64,000 nucleotides of DNA from Zymoseptoria tritici IPO323 (lineage: Eukaryota; Ascomycota; Dothideomycetes; Mycosphaerellales; Mycosphaerellaceae): contig NC_018216.1 of assembly GCF_000219625.1 (NCBI RefSeq), positions 3,100,001 to 3,164,000 of the forward strand, read 5' to 3'. The notes below the pieces were generated by a model that searched no databases, was not told where the DNA came from, and saw only the letters and a program-made list of their open reading frames with translations. Both the position numbers and the translations under genes were made by a program. Below are positions 22,694-33,412 of this stretch, in pieces. Numbering within the stretch: position 1 is the stretch's first letter; each line of letters starts with the position of its first letter.

Positions 22694-24214
22694 TCACCCA
22701 TCCATCAACCTCGTCCCCTCACCCTCCCCCAATCCAAACACAGCTCTAACCTCCCACCTCTCCGCCGCCTCCTCAAGCCCAAACCAAGTTCCCAAATCCC
22801 TCGGCAGAAAACTCCCCACATCCTCCATGAACGCCTCCCTCGCCGCATCATCCACCTCCGCCACCCTTTCAATCTCCCTCCTCGCCCTCTCCACCACCCT
22901 CCTCATTTGCGCCTCGCTCGTCCGTCGCCTTTCCACTTCTCGGAGGAGTTTGCCATACCCGCTGAGGAAGTGGTCGTAAAACCCGCAGAGTTCGACCAGG
23001 TCTTTGGTTTTGCTGTGCATGCCGCCGGAGATGTCGGTCCAGTCGGAGCGGAAACGGGTCGCGGAGGTGAGGTAGCTTGGTACTGCTGCTCGGACACTGT
23101 GTAGCATGGCGAGAACGTGTTGTAGAGACTTGTGCTCTGCTCGCGCTTGTCGCACGGAGGTGGAGAGGGAGGAATACGCGCTCTCCATCTCCGCCGCGTG
23201 GTACTTCATCTCCACCACCACATCTTCGACTTCCACCGCGTCATTCTCCAGAACATGTAGCATTTCCAGTCGATGCTCGGAGGAGATGGGTTCGGGATGT
23301 GTGGTTCGGTATAGACTCTCCTCGGACCCGGGCGCGGCGAGTTTACTCAAGTCCTGGGCGAGCATGGCGTTTTTGGCGGCTTCTCCTCCACCTTCGGTGT
23401 GCTTGAGAGCGGTGACGCAGAGGTCGTAGTGTTTGATGAGGTTTTCGAGGAGGGAGGCCAGGGCTGTGGCGTGGGAGTTCATGCTGTGGAAGAGGGAGGG
23501 GAGGCTGGAGTTTGGTGGCTCGGATTGTTGGTCGTAGATGGTGGGTTTGTCCGGGGGGATGTCTTCTTCCGAGAGGGAGAGGGGGGTGGACAGGGTGGTG
23601 CGGATGGTTTTGAGGGAGCGGTCGAAGGCGGAGAGAGGGGTGGAGAGGTCGCCTCGGGCGATGTGGTAGGTGTCGATTAGACCGCGGATGGAGCTGAGGA
23701 TTTCTTCGTGGTTGGATTCGTCGATGAAGTCGTAGAGAGTCTTTTTTTCTTCTTCGTCGCTTGCTTCACTTCCTTCGTCCACGTTGTGGGAGACATGTTG
23801 AGCATCTACAATAGTCTTTCTCAAGACTTGAAGCGTTTTGTCCAGCCGGTTATGAGCCTTGTCGAGATCAGCTACCGTGGCGTCGAACTCATTGGCGACG
23901 AGATCGCCATCTTCGGACACGGCATCTCGAATAGCAGCTAGCGTGTCGACTTGCTCCTCCAGACCTCGCCGTGCAAATGCGTTCTTGGCGTTCAAGACGG
24001 CGAGCTCTTCGATGAGTGCTCGCGATGTCGTGACCAGCTCATTCGCGCGGTAGACGTGAGCGGTGGAGGTGAGAGATCTCTTTGAAGAGACGAAGTGGAT
24101 TACCAATCGCTCTAGGCTCGGCGGACCTTGATAGCTCGCCTCTGGTGATTGAGGCGGTGGCGATGGCGATGGCGACGCGGAGCGAGAGGAAGAGTCTTCA
24201 TCGGAGGAGTCCAT
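22694..24214 (-). CDS. ATG17: autophagy-related protein 17
   Basis: Single exon, 506 residues. After a Ser/Pro-rich acidic N-terminus (residues 1-30), SLERLVIHFVSSKRSL and VYRANELVTTSRALIEEL match the start of fungal Atg17, followed by GLEEQVDTL. The remainder is almost entirely helical/coiled-coil, as expected for the crescent-shaped scaffold. The conserved C-terminal region has FRSDWTDISG, FYDHFLSGYGKLLREVERRR and a final FLPRDLGTWFGLEEAAERWEV. Atg17 organises the Atg1 kinase complex with Atg13, Atg29 and Atg31 at the phagophore assembly site. It is head-to-head with sconB across 791 bp. Confidence 0.92.
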   Translation of the reverse strand: MDSSDEDSSSRSASPSPSPPPQSPEASYQGPPSLERLVIHFVSSKRSLTSTAHVYRANELVTTSRALIEELAVLNAKNAFARRGLEEQVDTLAAIRDAVSEDGDLVANEFDATVADLDKAHNRLDKTLQVLRKTIVDAQHVSHNVDEGSEASDEEEKKTLYDFIDESNHEEILSSIRGLIDTYHIARGDLSTPLSAFDRSLKTIRTTLSTPLSLSEEDIPPDKPTIYDQQSEPPNSSLPSLFHSMNSHATALASLLENLIKHYDLCVTALKHTEGGGEAAKNAMLAQDLSKLAAPGSEESLYRTTHPEPISSEHRLEMLHVLENDAVEVEDVVVEMKYHAAEMESAYSSLSTSVRQARAEHKSLQHVLAMLHSVRAAVPSYLTSATRFRSDWTDISGGMHSKTKDLVELCGFYDHFLSGYGKLLREVERRRTSEAQMRRVVERARREIERVAEVDDAAREAFMEDVGSFLPRDLGTWFGLEEAAERWEVRAVFGLGEGEGTRLMDG

Positions 24215-25005
24215 CCTTGATGATCTCTATAGATGAGACGTTCCGCCGGCTTCACATCAATAGCGGGCATGAGGTCTTACTCCAGCCGTCGTTTGCTGAA
24301 GTAATCCAGCACACAAGCAGCCTAGTGGGTCTCGTTGGAGGCGGCACTGCACTAGTACGGCCGTGGAATATGCTCGGCAAATTGGCTGGTTGCCGCAGGG
24401 GTCCAAAGGTAAGACGCCATCGTGTGTGATGTGATGTGCGATCAGAGAAGACCAAGCGCGAGAACCGCCAGCTGGTTTGAAGACGGACTTTGATGGTGCA
24501 TTAGTGAACGTATTGATGATACGTTTCATTTACATAGAGCATGAGGTGTCGACTGCTGAATGTACTGCGCTTCGTATTTCTCATGGTCAATTGGAGCAAT
24601 ATTTGACCAAGACCCTTCAATTCATTGGCCAGACCCGACAATAGCGGTCGACAAAGCTGAGAGGGCTCGCTCGGTCTCGGTCTTGGCTGATCCGACCGGA
24701 ACATCCATCTCTCACGCCATCGCTCGCGGCTCTTGCGACAGAACGTCAAACCAGGTCCTTCGTTGCACAATAACACTCCAGGTCCACATCCCAACTCCCG
24801 CAGTGTCACCGTGCACGACACCGAACTGCCCTCTCCCACGAGCGACACCGAAACTCGTCTATCTGCACCGCAAGAAGCACATATCTCCATCCTATCGCAG
24901 ACAGCTCAGCCTTGCAGGGCAAGTCCCTCGTCCTAGGCCTGACTTGTTGCGCCAGGAAAGGATGTGAAAGGATCACTGTCACGATACGACGGAAACACCG
25001 CCATA
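24215..25005. promoter_or_regulatory. divergent region, ATG17 / sconB
   Basis: 791 bp between start codons. Short open frames only. No element recognised with confidence. Confidence 0.45.
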
Positions 25006-27327
25006 ATGGCATCAGAATCACGCCATGTGCCCTCACACTTGCACTCGAACCTCGCCGCGCGCGGCGTAAATCCCGATGCCGCTCAATCCCACCGCTCCCA
25101 TGGACACGAACACCTCGAGCACGACCTTAATGGCGCCGGACACGGACATGATGAGCTCTGCCGCCATAATCACGATCACGACGTCAGTCTGAAAAGGGAT
25201 GGACGAGAGGACCAGGAGCATAACATCTCCCTTCACACCTCCGCCAAACACGCCGAGATGACCATCGCTCCCTTCCTCACCAAGCATATACCTATGCAAT
25301 ATAACCCGATAGGAGACGAACACAATACTCAGGAAGCACGGCCTGAATCGCACGACAGTCGGAAGCCGAATACAAAGTTCTGCTATCGACATCGACCTGA
25401 TCTCAAGTGCCGACGGCAAGCGAATGAGCCATCCATGGAGCAGCTTCAGGATGAGCTGGCAAGTCTGTCACAAGCCGATCAGCAGGCCATCTCCCACGTC
25501 TGGTCACTATTCTCCGCCGCTCCCGCAAAGCATCGCAACATGATGCTTCAGGGTATCCTCACACAGTGCTGCTTCCCGCAGCTTTCCTTCATATCCGCCA
25601 ACATCCGCGACCTCATCAAAATCGACTTCCTCGCTGCCTTACCCTCCGAGCTGGGGTTCAAAATCTTATGCTATCTCGACACGACATCCCTCTGCAAAGC
25701 ATCTCAGGTCAGCCAAAGATGGCGGTCACTAGCCGATGACGATGTGGTTTGGCACAAGATGTGCGAGCAGCACATTGATAGGAAGTGCGTCAAGTGTGGA
25801 TGGGGTTTACCGCTGCTGGAGAGAAAGAGATTGAGAATTGAGAAGAGGCAAATACAGCTACGAGCTACTGGGAGAGGGCTGAATCAATGGTCTCCCGACA
25901 TCACACCGATACCTGAAGATGCTGTGCCAGCTGTACCGGAGCAGAGTAATCTGCAATCATCTGCATCCATATTTGGCAGCTCTGCGGAAGGTACATGTCG
26001 GAAGAGATCACTGGAGGCTGGACCATCCTCGGACGCTGGATCTATATCACCGGAAATTTCCAAGAAACAGCGGACGTCATCCATGCAAGACATGTACGAT
26101 GGCATCAAGGACGATTCCTACTTTGCACCTCGAAAGCGTGCGTGGAAAGACGTCTACAAAGCTCGCTTCAAGGTCGGCACGGCGTGGAAATATGGCCGAT
26201 GCAGCACCAAGGTCTTCAAAGGCCACACCAACGGCGTCATGTGCCTGCAGTTCGATGATAACACCTTGATCACGGGTTCATATGACACGACGGCAAAGAT
26301 TTGGGACATCAAGACGGGAGAAGTGATTCGGACGCTGAATGGACATACGAGCGGGATCAGGTGTCTGCAATTTGATGACCGAAAGTTGATGACGGGCAGC
26401 CTGGATTCGACGTTGAAGCTCTGGGATTGGAAGACTGGGGAGTGTTTGCGTACATTCCCTGCTCACACTGACGGGATCATCACACTACACTTCACTCGGC
26501 GATATGTGGCGTCGGGATCTCGCGACAAGACTATCCGCGTGTGGGACTCGGACACGAAGGAGACCTATTTACTCCGCGGTCACGGTGACTGGGTCAACAG
26601 TGTGAAGATTGATGAGGCTTCGCGGACACTGTTCTCTGCTTCAGACGACCTGACTGTTCGACTCTGGGATCTCGACACCCACGAATGCATTCGTGTATTC
26701 GAAGGGCACGTCGGTCAAGTTCAGCAAGTCGTTCCGATGCCAGTCGAGTTTGAGCTCGACGAGCACTTCGCGGGACCTGGTGACAAAGATGATGATGCCA
26801 GCAGTGTCAGTTCAGTGACTATCGCGCCTTCACATCGGGAAGTCCGTGAGTCTTTGGCGGCTTCCGAACCATTTTGGCCGAACCAAAGCGATCGTCCTGC
26901 ACCACCGCGGTACATGATCACTGGCGCACTCGACTCCACCATCCGCTTATGGGACACTCACTTCCGTCCGTCGCAGCCACCTCCCCGCGAGCCGACGCCG
27001 GATCCGACCTCTTCATCCTTTGAGATCATCCCGACGGACCCTCTAACCAACTCCCACGTCCCACGCGCGCAAGCCTGCGTCCGAACATTCTTCGGTCACG
27101 TTGAAGGCATCTGGGCGCTCTCTGCTGATCACCTCCGCCTCGTGTCAGGTAGTGAAGATCGCATGATGAAAGTATGGGATCCGCGGACTGGGAAATGCGA
27201 GAGGACCTTCACAGGCCATCAAGGACCAGTGACTTGCGCTTGGCTGAGTGATAGCCGAGTTGCGAGTGGAAGTGAGGATTGTGAAGTGAGGATGCTTTGC
27301 TTTGGAGATATTGGAGATGCGGCTTGA
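25006..27327 (+). CDS. sconB: F-box/WD40 sulfur-control protein (SCF substrate receptor)
   Basis: Single exon, 773 residues from ATG 25006. The N-terminus is His-rich ([20 protein letters not shown]). [27 protein letters not shown] and [11 protein letters not shown] are near-diagnostic for SconB/Met30. The F-box spans about residues 205-255 ([31 protein letters not shown] just after). Seven WD40 repeats begin near residue 402 ([20 protein letters not shown]) and run to the end; the fifth is interrupted by an insertion of about 80 disordered residues. The protein is the substrate adaptor of an SCF ubiquitin ligase that turns off sulfur assimilation by targeting the bZIP activator MetR/Met4, and also affects cell-cycle regulators. 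The His-rich head is longer than usual. Confidence 0.95.
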   Translation: MASESRHVPSHLHSNLAARGVNPDAAQSHRSHGHEHLEHDLNGAGHGHDELCRHNHDHDVSLKRDGREDQEHNISLHTSAKHAEMTIAPFLTKHIPMQYNPIGDEHNTQEARPESHDSRKPNTKFCYRHRPDLKCRRQANEPSMEQLQDELASLSQADQQAISHVWSLFSAAPAKHRNMMLQGILTQCCFPQLSFISANIRDLIKIDFLAALPSELGFKILCYLDTTSLCKASQVSQRWRSLADDDVVWHKMCEQHIDRKCVKCGWGLPLLERKRLRIEKRQIQLRATGRGLNQWSPDITPIPEDAVPAVPEQSNLQSSASIFGSSAEGTCRKRSLEAGPSSDAGSISPEISKKQRTSSMQDMYDGIKDDSYFAPRKRAWKDVYKARFKVGTAWKYGRCSTKVFKGHTNGVMCLQFDDNTLITGSYDTTAKIWDIKTGEVIRTLNGHTSGIRCLQFDDRKLMTGSLDSTLKLWDWKTGECLRTFPAHTDGIITLHFTRRYVASGSRDKTIRVWDSDTKETYLLRGHGDWVNSVKIDEASRTLFSASDDLTVRLWDLDTHECIRVFEGHVGQVQQVVPMPVEFELDEHFAGPGDKDDDASSVSSVTIAPSHREVRESLAASEPFWPNQSDRPAPPRYMITGALDSTIRLWDTHFRPSQPPPREPTPDPTSSSFEIIPTDPLTNSHVPRAQACVRTFFGHVEGIWALSADHLRLVSGSEDRMMKVWDPRTGKCERTFTGHQGPVTCAWLSDSRVASGSEDCEVRMLCFGDIGDAA

Positions 27328-27808
27328 GAGGATGTGGAGGATTTTGTGTGTGATTTTGAGTATGGGATGGGACTTGTGATTAGCGATGGCGCTTTGGTGT
27401 ATAAATTTCTGGCTTGTGACTCGATATGGGAGGTGGAGATTGGTGGTGTCGGGGGATGAGGATTGGGGTGGGAGGTGTTAGCTTCACTTCGTATGGCCTG
27501 AGAGGTCTGCGTATTCGAGACAGTTTCATATCGATTCTCTAGCTCAATCTTTCTGGCAGTGTGACAGTGCACAACTGTAAGCAAGTAGGCGGTACCTGCA
27601 GCGATAGTATGCTCCGCACGTGGTCTTTGAACGTGGAGAGCACGCGAGCTGAGTGGGTCTGTCTTAGGCGATCTCCGCAATCAACCTCACCTTTGACAAT
27701 ACAGCCGCCATTTATCCTTAAAGCCAGTATATTTCTCCTCATCCCAACATCTCCCACCTTCTGCTCGACATCAAAACGCAAGACCACAGTAACGACTACC
27801 TCACCACA
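27328..27808. promoter_or_regulatory. intergenic, upstream of dioxygenase gene
   Basis: 481 bp between two plus-strand genes. The last 60 bases are CA/C-rich leader-like sequence. Nothing else recognised. Confidence 0.4.
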
Positions 27809-28948
27809 ATGACCTCCATCCAAGAAGAACCCCCCTCCCCTCCCCAACAACAACCCCCCATCATAACCGTCTCCCTCTCCTCCCTCCAATCCAACTCCAT
27901 CCCCCTCTCCACCCTCGAAGCCGCCTTCGGGCCCTCCTCCCTCGGCATCCTCCTCGTCAAAGATCTCCCCCCCACCTTCCCGGCCCTCCGCTCCAAACTC
28001 CTCAGCTACGCCTCCTACCTCGCCGCCCTGCCCGCCTCCACCCTCTCCACGGTCGAAGTCCCCTCCGCACGCTACAACGTCGGCTGGTCGCACGGCAAAG
28101 AAATCCTCGCGAATGGGGCATACGATGTCCATAAAGGATCGTATTATGTTCAACCTGTTCACGATGAGGGGCTGGAGGCGAAAGGGAGGGAGCTGTATCC
28201 TGAATTGAGGGATATGACGAGTGGGAATGTGTGGTTGGAGGAGGATGTGTTGCCGGGGTTTCGCGGGGTGATGGAGGAGATGTGTGGGACGGTGATTGAA
28301 GTCGCGGCGCTGGTGGCGAGATGTTGTGATTTTTATGGGGAGATGAGGGTGGAGGGGTATAGGAAAGGGGTGTTGGAGGGGATTGTGAGGGGGAGTGTGG
28401 CTACCAAGGCGAGGTTGTTGCATTATTTCCCTCCTCCTCCTTCGCCATCTACTACTACTACTCCCGCGGCGGAGGATGTCCCGGAAAAAGCCGACGACGA
28501 CTGGTGCGGCACCCACACCGACCTCGGCGCCCTAACCGGTCTAACCTCCAACATGTTCATCGACGAGTCCCTCCACCCCCCCTCCCCCCTCCCCCCCACC
28601 TCTCCCTCCGGCTGCCTCCCCCCTCTCCCCGAACTGCCCTCCCACCCGGACCCGAACGCGGGACTGTGGATCAAAGACCGCGCGGGGCGGGTGACGCAGG
28701 TGCATATCCCGAGAGATTGTTTGGCGTTTCAGACGGGGGAGGCACTGCAGGTTATTACGAAGGGGGAATTTCGGGCGGTGCCGCATTTTGTGAGAGGCGG
28801 GAAGGTGGAGGGGAGGGTGGCGAGGAATACGTTGGCGGTTTTTACGCAGCCGAATTTGTGGGAGGTGCTGGAGGAGGAGGAGGAGGGGAGTGGGAAAGGG
28901 AGGACGTTTGCGGATTTGGCGGGGGAGGTTTTTGGGAGGACGGTTTGA
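27809..28948 (+). CDS. 2-oxoglutarate/Fe(II)-dependent dioxygenase family protein
   Basis: Single exon, 379 residues. GTHTDLGALTGLT supplies the H-x-D iron ligands. VPHFVRGG gives the distal His, and RNTLAVFTQPN gives the expected 2-oxoglutarate-binding Arg region. The N-terminal part (VSLSSLQSNSIPLSTLEAAF, then LGILLVKDLP) matches the isopenicillin-N-synthase-like N-domain. A Pro/Ser/Thr insert (~residues 210-235) and a second proline-rich insert (~255-275) lengthen the usual ~340-residue fold. Fungal homologues are annotated as clavaminate-synthase-like or 2OG-Fe(II) oxygenases of unknown substrate. Base composition is odd: C-rich in the first third, then strongly G-rich in the middle, so codon use swings along the gene. 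Confidence 0.85.
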   Translation: MTSIQEEPPSPPQQQPPIITVSLSSLQSNSIPLSTLEAAFGPSSLGILLVKDLPPTFPALRSKLLSYASYLAALPASTLSTVEVPSARYNVGWSHGKEILANGAYDVHKGSYYVQPVHDEGLEAKGRELYPELRDMTSGNVWLEEDVLPGFRGVMEEMCGTVIEVAALVARCCDFYGEMRVEGYRKGVLEGIVRGSVATKARLLHYFPPPPSPSTTTTPAAEDVPEKADDDWCGTHTDLGALTGLTSNMFIDESLHPPSPLPPTSPSGCLPPLPELPSHPDPNAGLWIKDRAGRVTQVHIPRDCLAFQTGEALQVITKGEFRAVPHFVRGGKVEGRVARNTLAVFTQPNLWEVLEEEEEGSGKGRTFADLAGEVFGRTV

Positions 28949-29101
28949 TGGGGGGGGAGGGAGGGGTGGGGTGTGGGAGGTTGGAGAGTCGCATGTGGGA
29001 ATTCGAACATGAGTCTCGAATGAGCGATGGTTGTCACGGTGGTGGTTGATTCATGTCACATGCGCCTTCCGTGGCGTAGTATGTGGGAAGCGTGAGGGGA
29101 T

Positions 29102-29127
29102 TTCACTTCACTTCACTTCACTTCACT
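29102..29127. repeat. CACTT microsatellite
   Basis: About five tandem copies of the pentamer CACTT/TTCAC, read directly. Confidence 0.85.
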
Positions 29128-29218
29128 CTAGCTTGCACCATCCCTGTTTCCTTCCGGGAGCGGCCGTTGCGGCGCTAATGCGAACTGAGCGCTGCCGCAC
29201 GCACAAAACAATTCAAGC

Positions 29219-29238
29219 TCGAATTCGAATTCGAATTC
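29219..29238. repeat. GAATTC hexamer repeat
   Basis: About three tandem copies of GAATTC preceded by a partial copy, read directly. Confidence 0.8.
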
Positions 29239-29342
29239 TCTTCTTCTTCAACTTCATCTTCATCCATCTTTCAACACATCAAGACAAACGACATCTACGA
29301 TATCATCAACATCAACACACAGCACGACATCGACGACCGATC

Positions 29343-29887
29343 ATGAAGCTATCATCGGTCTTTGCGAGTGGTGCATTTTGTACCGCTCGGTACTGACTCT
29401 CCTCTCAGGACGACTTCCAATCATGGCACCAATTGGGTCTGGCTCCTCTTCAGCCGACCTCGACTCCGCATCAGGCCTATGCGTCGTGCGTGAATGGTGT
29501 CGTACTCTCTTTGGTACGGCACTCGACTTGTGTTTGGCCTACCGACCCTTGGCCAACACCGAAACTCCCCGAGCCTCTCTGGCCGGCGGACGGACTGCAT
29601 CTGGCTCTTTCAGCCAATGCGCCACGGCGTCGTACTCTCTTTGGTACGGCACTCGACTTGTGTTTGGCCTACCGACCCTTGGCCAACACCGAAACTCCCC
29701 GAGCCTCTCTGGCCGGCGGACGGACTGCATCTGGCTCTTTCAGCCAATGCGCCACGGCGTCGTACTCTCTTTGGTACGGCACTCGACTTGTGTTTGGCCT
29801 ACCGACCCTTGGCCAACACCGAATCTCCCCGAGCCTCTCTGGCCCGGAACGAATCTGCCGCTCTTCTGACCCGAAGACGGCGCCTCA
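29343..29887 (+). other. possible small secreted-protein gene invaded by the tandem repeat
   Basis: An ATG at 29343 with a good leader opens MKLSSVFASGAF, which looks like a signal peptide start, but the frame stops after 17 codons. A 45-bp intron (donor GTGGTG, acceptor CTCAG at 29408, branch ACTGAC) would join it to an open frame that runs into the 130-bp repeats. An intron-like segment (GTAAGC at 29888 to AACAG at 29940) follows. Frame assignment is ambiguous because all three plus frames are open through the repeats. Real gene, relic or chance cannot be settled here. Confidence 0.2.
29499..29845 (+). repeat. 130-bp tandem repeat, about 2.7 copies
   Basis: Units start at 29501, 29631 and 29761 (each begins CGTACTCTCTTTGGTACGGC). 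The first two are identical over 130 bp. The third is identical for about 85 bp except one A-to-T change, then diverges near 29845. The period is not a multiple of three, yet all three plus-strand frames stay open across the array, giving three overlapping open frames (29378-29869, 29433-29891, 29494-29910). Confidence 0.95.
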
Positions 29888-29964
29888 GTAAGCAAGCGCA
29901 CTCGCTGTGATTTGACTGCATGTGTTGATGACTTGAACAGCTTCTTGTGGGAGAATCTCCCGAC

Positions 29965-30540
29965 GAATTCGTCACCGACCGATGACCTCGTCACATTCCC
30001 ACCAATATCAACCCTAAACAGAAAAGCCGCGCCGGCAAACAAAAAATCAGGCTGTCGATTGTCCAGAACCCACGCACGGTTACACAACGCAACAGCAACA
30101 CCCGCAGTCCACCACTTCACTGAGGCTGGACGACCACCCGACAATCTCGTCGCGCCAAACTTGGCTAGCCAGGACGATAGATCGTGAGTCTCCGACCTGA
30201 GACTCTCGATTGCGATGATCGTAAGCAAACCCTCCCCGTCATCCAGCTCACTGCTCGCAGAGACCCATGGTAGCTTCATGACCTCTCTCTTCTGGAAAGC
30301 TCCGGCATCTGCATCTATCTGGCACCAGGTAAGTACAACCACCGACTCTGTGCCTGATACTTGTGATACGTTGACGTTTGCAGCGCAGCTCATTGGTGAT
30401 TGCTAAAAGAGGATGGAGGAGAACTCTGCAGACGGCGATGTTCACATGGAGGATACTAGAACAAGCTGCATACAGCGGTCTCAAAGCGTCGTCGTGCAAT
30501 CAAAAGACTGCCGTCGCAGCTTCCATAGCAAGTCCATAGC
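29965..30540 (+). repeat. degenerate intron-bearing element, copy 1
   Basis: First of three related copies. A block at 29997-30107 (ACAGAAAAGCC...CCGCAG) aligns with 30840-30952 and, inverted, 36419-36531. Downstream come ATGATC|GTAAGC (30217), acceptor CTCGCAG|AGACC (30258), a short exon with the translation THGSFMTSLFW, donor CAG|GTAAGT (about 30330) and acceptor GACGTTTGCAG (30383). After that a frame reads SSLVIAKRGWRRTLQ and stops at 30539. Frames are not consistent across the whole copy, so it is probably a decayed gene. Confidence 0.55.
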
Positions 30541-30734
30541 AAGCCAATGGCAAACAAAGTGTTGTCCTCAAATATCTTATCGTCTCTCTCACAAACCTGA
30601 TCTCCTGTCCCAACCACGGATTGCGTATCGCACCTCAAGCCACACAGAAGCTACCACTGCCACCAGCCAACTATCTCCATCATCTTGATAACTAACCCTC
30701 CCAGCAGAATTGGCGCCGATCAGCATCCCCATCA

Positions 30735-31620
30735 GCCACGTGTGAGACCATCAGCCCACTTTCTCAGTGTGAGATGAAGACTGCAACCCCAGCAGCATCC
30801 TAAATCAAGACCACTTCTCAGTGGCAGGTTCGCACACCATTCCCACACATATCACACGCTACAACCAGAAAAGCCACATTGGCAACCAAAAAACCAGCTG
30901 GGCGATTGTCACAAAGCTTCCAACCCGCTCAATCAACGCACCCACTCCGCAGCTCTGTCTTGTGAGAGACAGAGCGACCACCTCCAACCGCAGACTCCCC
31001 ACAGTCAAGCACAGTAATACCGCAAGTCCTCCTCCCCTCCACCTCTCTTCGATAGAGCTAACATCCCTCCATCAGATCAATACTTCGAGAACGTTTCTCC
31101 GACCCCCAAGGGAGTCCGTTACGGACAGCGGTCTTTTTCCCGCCACCGCTACGCCGACGCCTCCCTGCAGCCGAGATGCATTTCACCCTGCATGATGTCC
31201 GAGAAACGGGCGAATTCTCGAGGCGGCGACTTTAGTGCAAGTGCCGCCCTTTCTGCGGATTTGATCGCACGCAGCGCCCACCCACCACCCTTGACACAAT
31301 GAGCGTGATCGTAAGTTTTCTCCTCTACCCGGTTTGGTTGATGGGTTGCAGGTGGTAGTGGTAGCGCGGTGTGGATTGGGAGTTTGGAGGGGTGTGTTGG
31401 GAGGTGAGTATTTCTCTTTGTTCGGGGTTGGAGACTGCGATGCGTTGACGTTTGCAGTGATGTTTCGTTGGGTGCCTGATGAGCTTTGCAGAGAATGTGT
31501 TGAGTTAGGTGGACGGAAGCTGGAGGTATTGGTTGATAGTCGCTGCAGTTTGGGTCGAGCCACATTGGAAACATGGAATCTAGGAAGATGTCTCTTCGCT
31601 TCTTGGAACATTTGAACAGA
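30735..31620 (+). repeat. degenerate intron-bearing element, copy 2
   Basis: Same order of blocks as copies 1 and 3. It includes CGTGTGAGACC near 30747, CAGAAAAGCCACATTGGCA (about 30866-30884, shared exactly with copy 3), an intron end CTAACATCCCTCCATCAG (about 31060-31077), GTGATC|GTAAGT at 31311 and GACGTTTGCAG at 31457. Between 31075 and 31295 one frame stays open and includes YFENVSPTPKGVRYGQRSF. Confidence 0.55.
31299..31615 (+). CDS. possible 73-residue gene inside element copy 2
   Basis: Three exons would join in phase: 31299-31310 (ATGAGCGTGATC), 31352-31403, 31458-31615. The product opens MSVIVVVVARCGLGVWRGVL, a hydrophobic anchor or signal, then MFRWVPDELCRECVE and ends SWNI. Intron 2 has no in-frame stop, so a read-through version is also possible. 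The first intron would be only 41 bp. Could equally be an accidental open frame in a decayed repeat. Confidence 0.2.
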
Positions 31621-31741
31621 GATCTGCCAGCTCAAAGTTTGACTCCCAATATGTACTTGTGACGTTCAATGAACACGAAATGCCTGAATCTTCCCCCTCT
31701 GTAGCAATATGTATCCTCTCGTCGCTCCAATGATGTCCACG

Positions 31742-33332
31742 CTACGGCAGGATCCAAGAAGTGACCGAGTTCGCCGGTGTATTCCCACTCCAAGTCTGTC
31801 CACTCTTGGTCGTCAACGTAACATATACATCATTCGAAAAAGAGTTATGAATAACCACCGTACGGCTACCATCCGGATTTCTCGTAGCAACAGATTGAAT
31901 TCCGCCATTGTCGAAGTTGTAGCTTCCACTTCCGCTGAGCACAGTGGCGCCAACGGGAATATACTTGCTGAACTGCGCCATCACGTAGTAGTCGACATTA
32001 AGCTGGTAGTTGCCGTTGCTAGTCGTGAATAAACCACGGCAAACCTTGCAGGGTCCAGTTTCAGCAGAGAGATACGGTCCATTCTTGTCCGTGGTGCCGA
32101 GAGTCCAAGCGATGCTGCCCGAAGCCCAGTTCTGGAGTGGACCCATGACGAAGCCGGCGACCCAGTTCAGTCCAGTGGTGTTTGTCGTGTAACACTCTGT
32201 CATGTATTGTTTCTTGTTGGGGAACTTGTTGTGGAAATCTGTGAGGACTGTCCAGTTCAAGGTGCCGGCGTAGCAGTGCCAGGCTGCGGCGCCGACGTAG
32301 TTGCCCGCACCGTTGATCACTCGCTCGGGGTATTCTGGGTGATCTGATCGATGTTAGGGGAGGTGCATTGTTACTCATAGGAGAGGACAGGCTCACCAGT
32401 GTTGTGATCGTAGGCCCAAACGTCTGCGCCTATTCCGGCATTCCTCAATGCAGGACCGACGTAGTTGTTGACCAATTGGGCCTGCTCATAATCAAACATG
32501 TACCTGCGGAAAGTTCAGCGACGGCTCAAAGTAGATAGCATAAAGGTAAATCAAGACGACTGGACCACTACAGGCCTTCTGCCCTTCAGACTGCTTACAT
32601 GGTCGGGAATCCTGCATTGGAGTTCAGCGGTTCGTTCTGGACGGTGATGGCGTCGATTGACACGCCACGGTTATTGAGAGCCTGAATGTACTTCACGAAG
32701 TACTGTGCAAACGCCTGAGAATATCCAGGACCGCTATTGTCCAGATAGCCGTCGTTCAAATTATTTTGGTTAGTCGTTCCAGTGATCACTTTGTTCAGCT
32801 TCATCCAGCCAGGAGCACTCCATGGACTTCCAAGAATCTTGATCTTGGAGTTCAAATTCTTCATCGACTTCAGCAGGGTGGTCATGGCATTGCCACGGTC
32901 TCCGAGGTTGAAGCCAGACAATGAGGGGTCCGCGTTGCCACCGTTATCGTCGTATGTGTAAGCCGGGTCACCAGAGAGGTCGGAAGATGCGATCGTGTGT
33001 CGTAGTAAGCTGAAGTGGGACATTTCCTTGAGTAGAGAGCTCTGTGCACCGCTCGATAGGGTATTGAAACTGGTCACTGTTGCGTCGGTGACACAGCCAC
33101 CAAAGCCATCGATCGTCTGCTTGCAACCTGACGAGGTGTCGTCGATGTTGAGTTTCCAAGTTGCTCTGCCATTTGGACTGCCGTTTCCAGAGACGGGTGC
33201 GCCAATCGGCGAGTTCTTGTAGTTGAGGTCCTTGTCTGTGGTGTACGCTGCAGCACTTGCCCGCTCCTGTAGAGCTAGACCACAAGTCAGGGTGGCCGAG
33301 CCGGCGAGGGCAAGAAATGTTTGGATATGCAT
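31742..33332 (-). CDS. secreted GH30 glycoside hydrolase (endo-beta-1,6-glucanase type)
   Basis: Three exons on the minus strand: 33332-32599, 32503-32397, 32343-31742; 480 residues. MHIQTFLALAGSATLTCGLA is a signal peptide. IDGFGGCVTDATV near the mature N-terminus and ILGSPWSAPGWMKLN are GH30 signatures. The acid/base Glu lies in VQNEPLNS (E234) and the nucleophile Glu in YMTECYT (E330). The C-terminus is the small beta-sandwich typical of GH30 (PDGSRTVVIHNSF, then SVTSWILP). Fungal homologues cleave beta-1,6-glucan (pustulan) in fungal cell walls, acting outside the cell in wall remodelling or mycoparasitism; glucosylceramidases are a related group. It sits between two copies of the degenerate element family. 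Both catalytic residues are present, so it looks active. Confidence 0.92.
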
Positions 33333-33398
33333 GTTCGGAGCTGGATGTATATCGAATGGTGATGCTGTGTTGGCCGGGAATCTGCAGGTGCCTTGCGT

Positions 33399-33412
33399 AG
33401 CATATATATATT
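33399..33412 (-). promoter_or_regulatory. TATA box of the GH30 gene
   Basis: The minus strand reads AATATATATATG about 70 bases upstream of the ATG at 33332; a strong canonical TATA element, consistent with an inducible secreted-enzyme promoter. Confidence 0.6.

Larger units (their letters stand above)
28949..29342. other. intergenic with two microsatellites
   Basis: Contains a (CACTT)5-type run (about 29102-29127) and a GAATTC hexamer run (about 29219-29238), then a CA-rich leader-like stretch. Confidence 0.6.

Noticed and set aside
27539..28516. 325-codon open frame antisense to the dioxygenase gene
   Set aside because: It mirrors a gene with extreme codon bias; the Gly/Glu-rich translation is a shadow and the sense strand has the 2OG-oxygenase motifs.
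29499..29845. Tandem repeat as a CRISPR-like array
   Set aside because: Units are 130 bp, contiguous and have no spacers; the genome is fungal.
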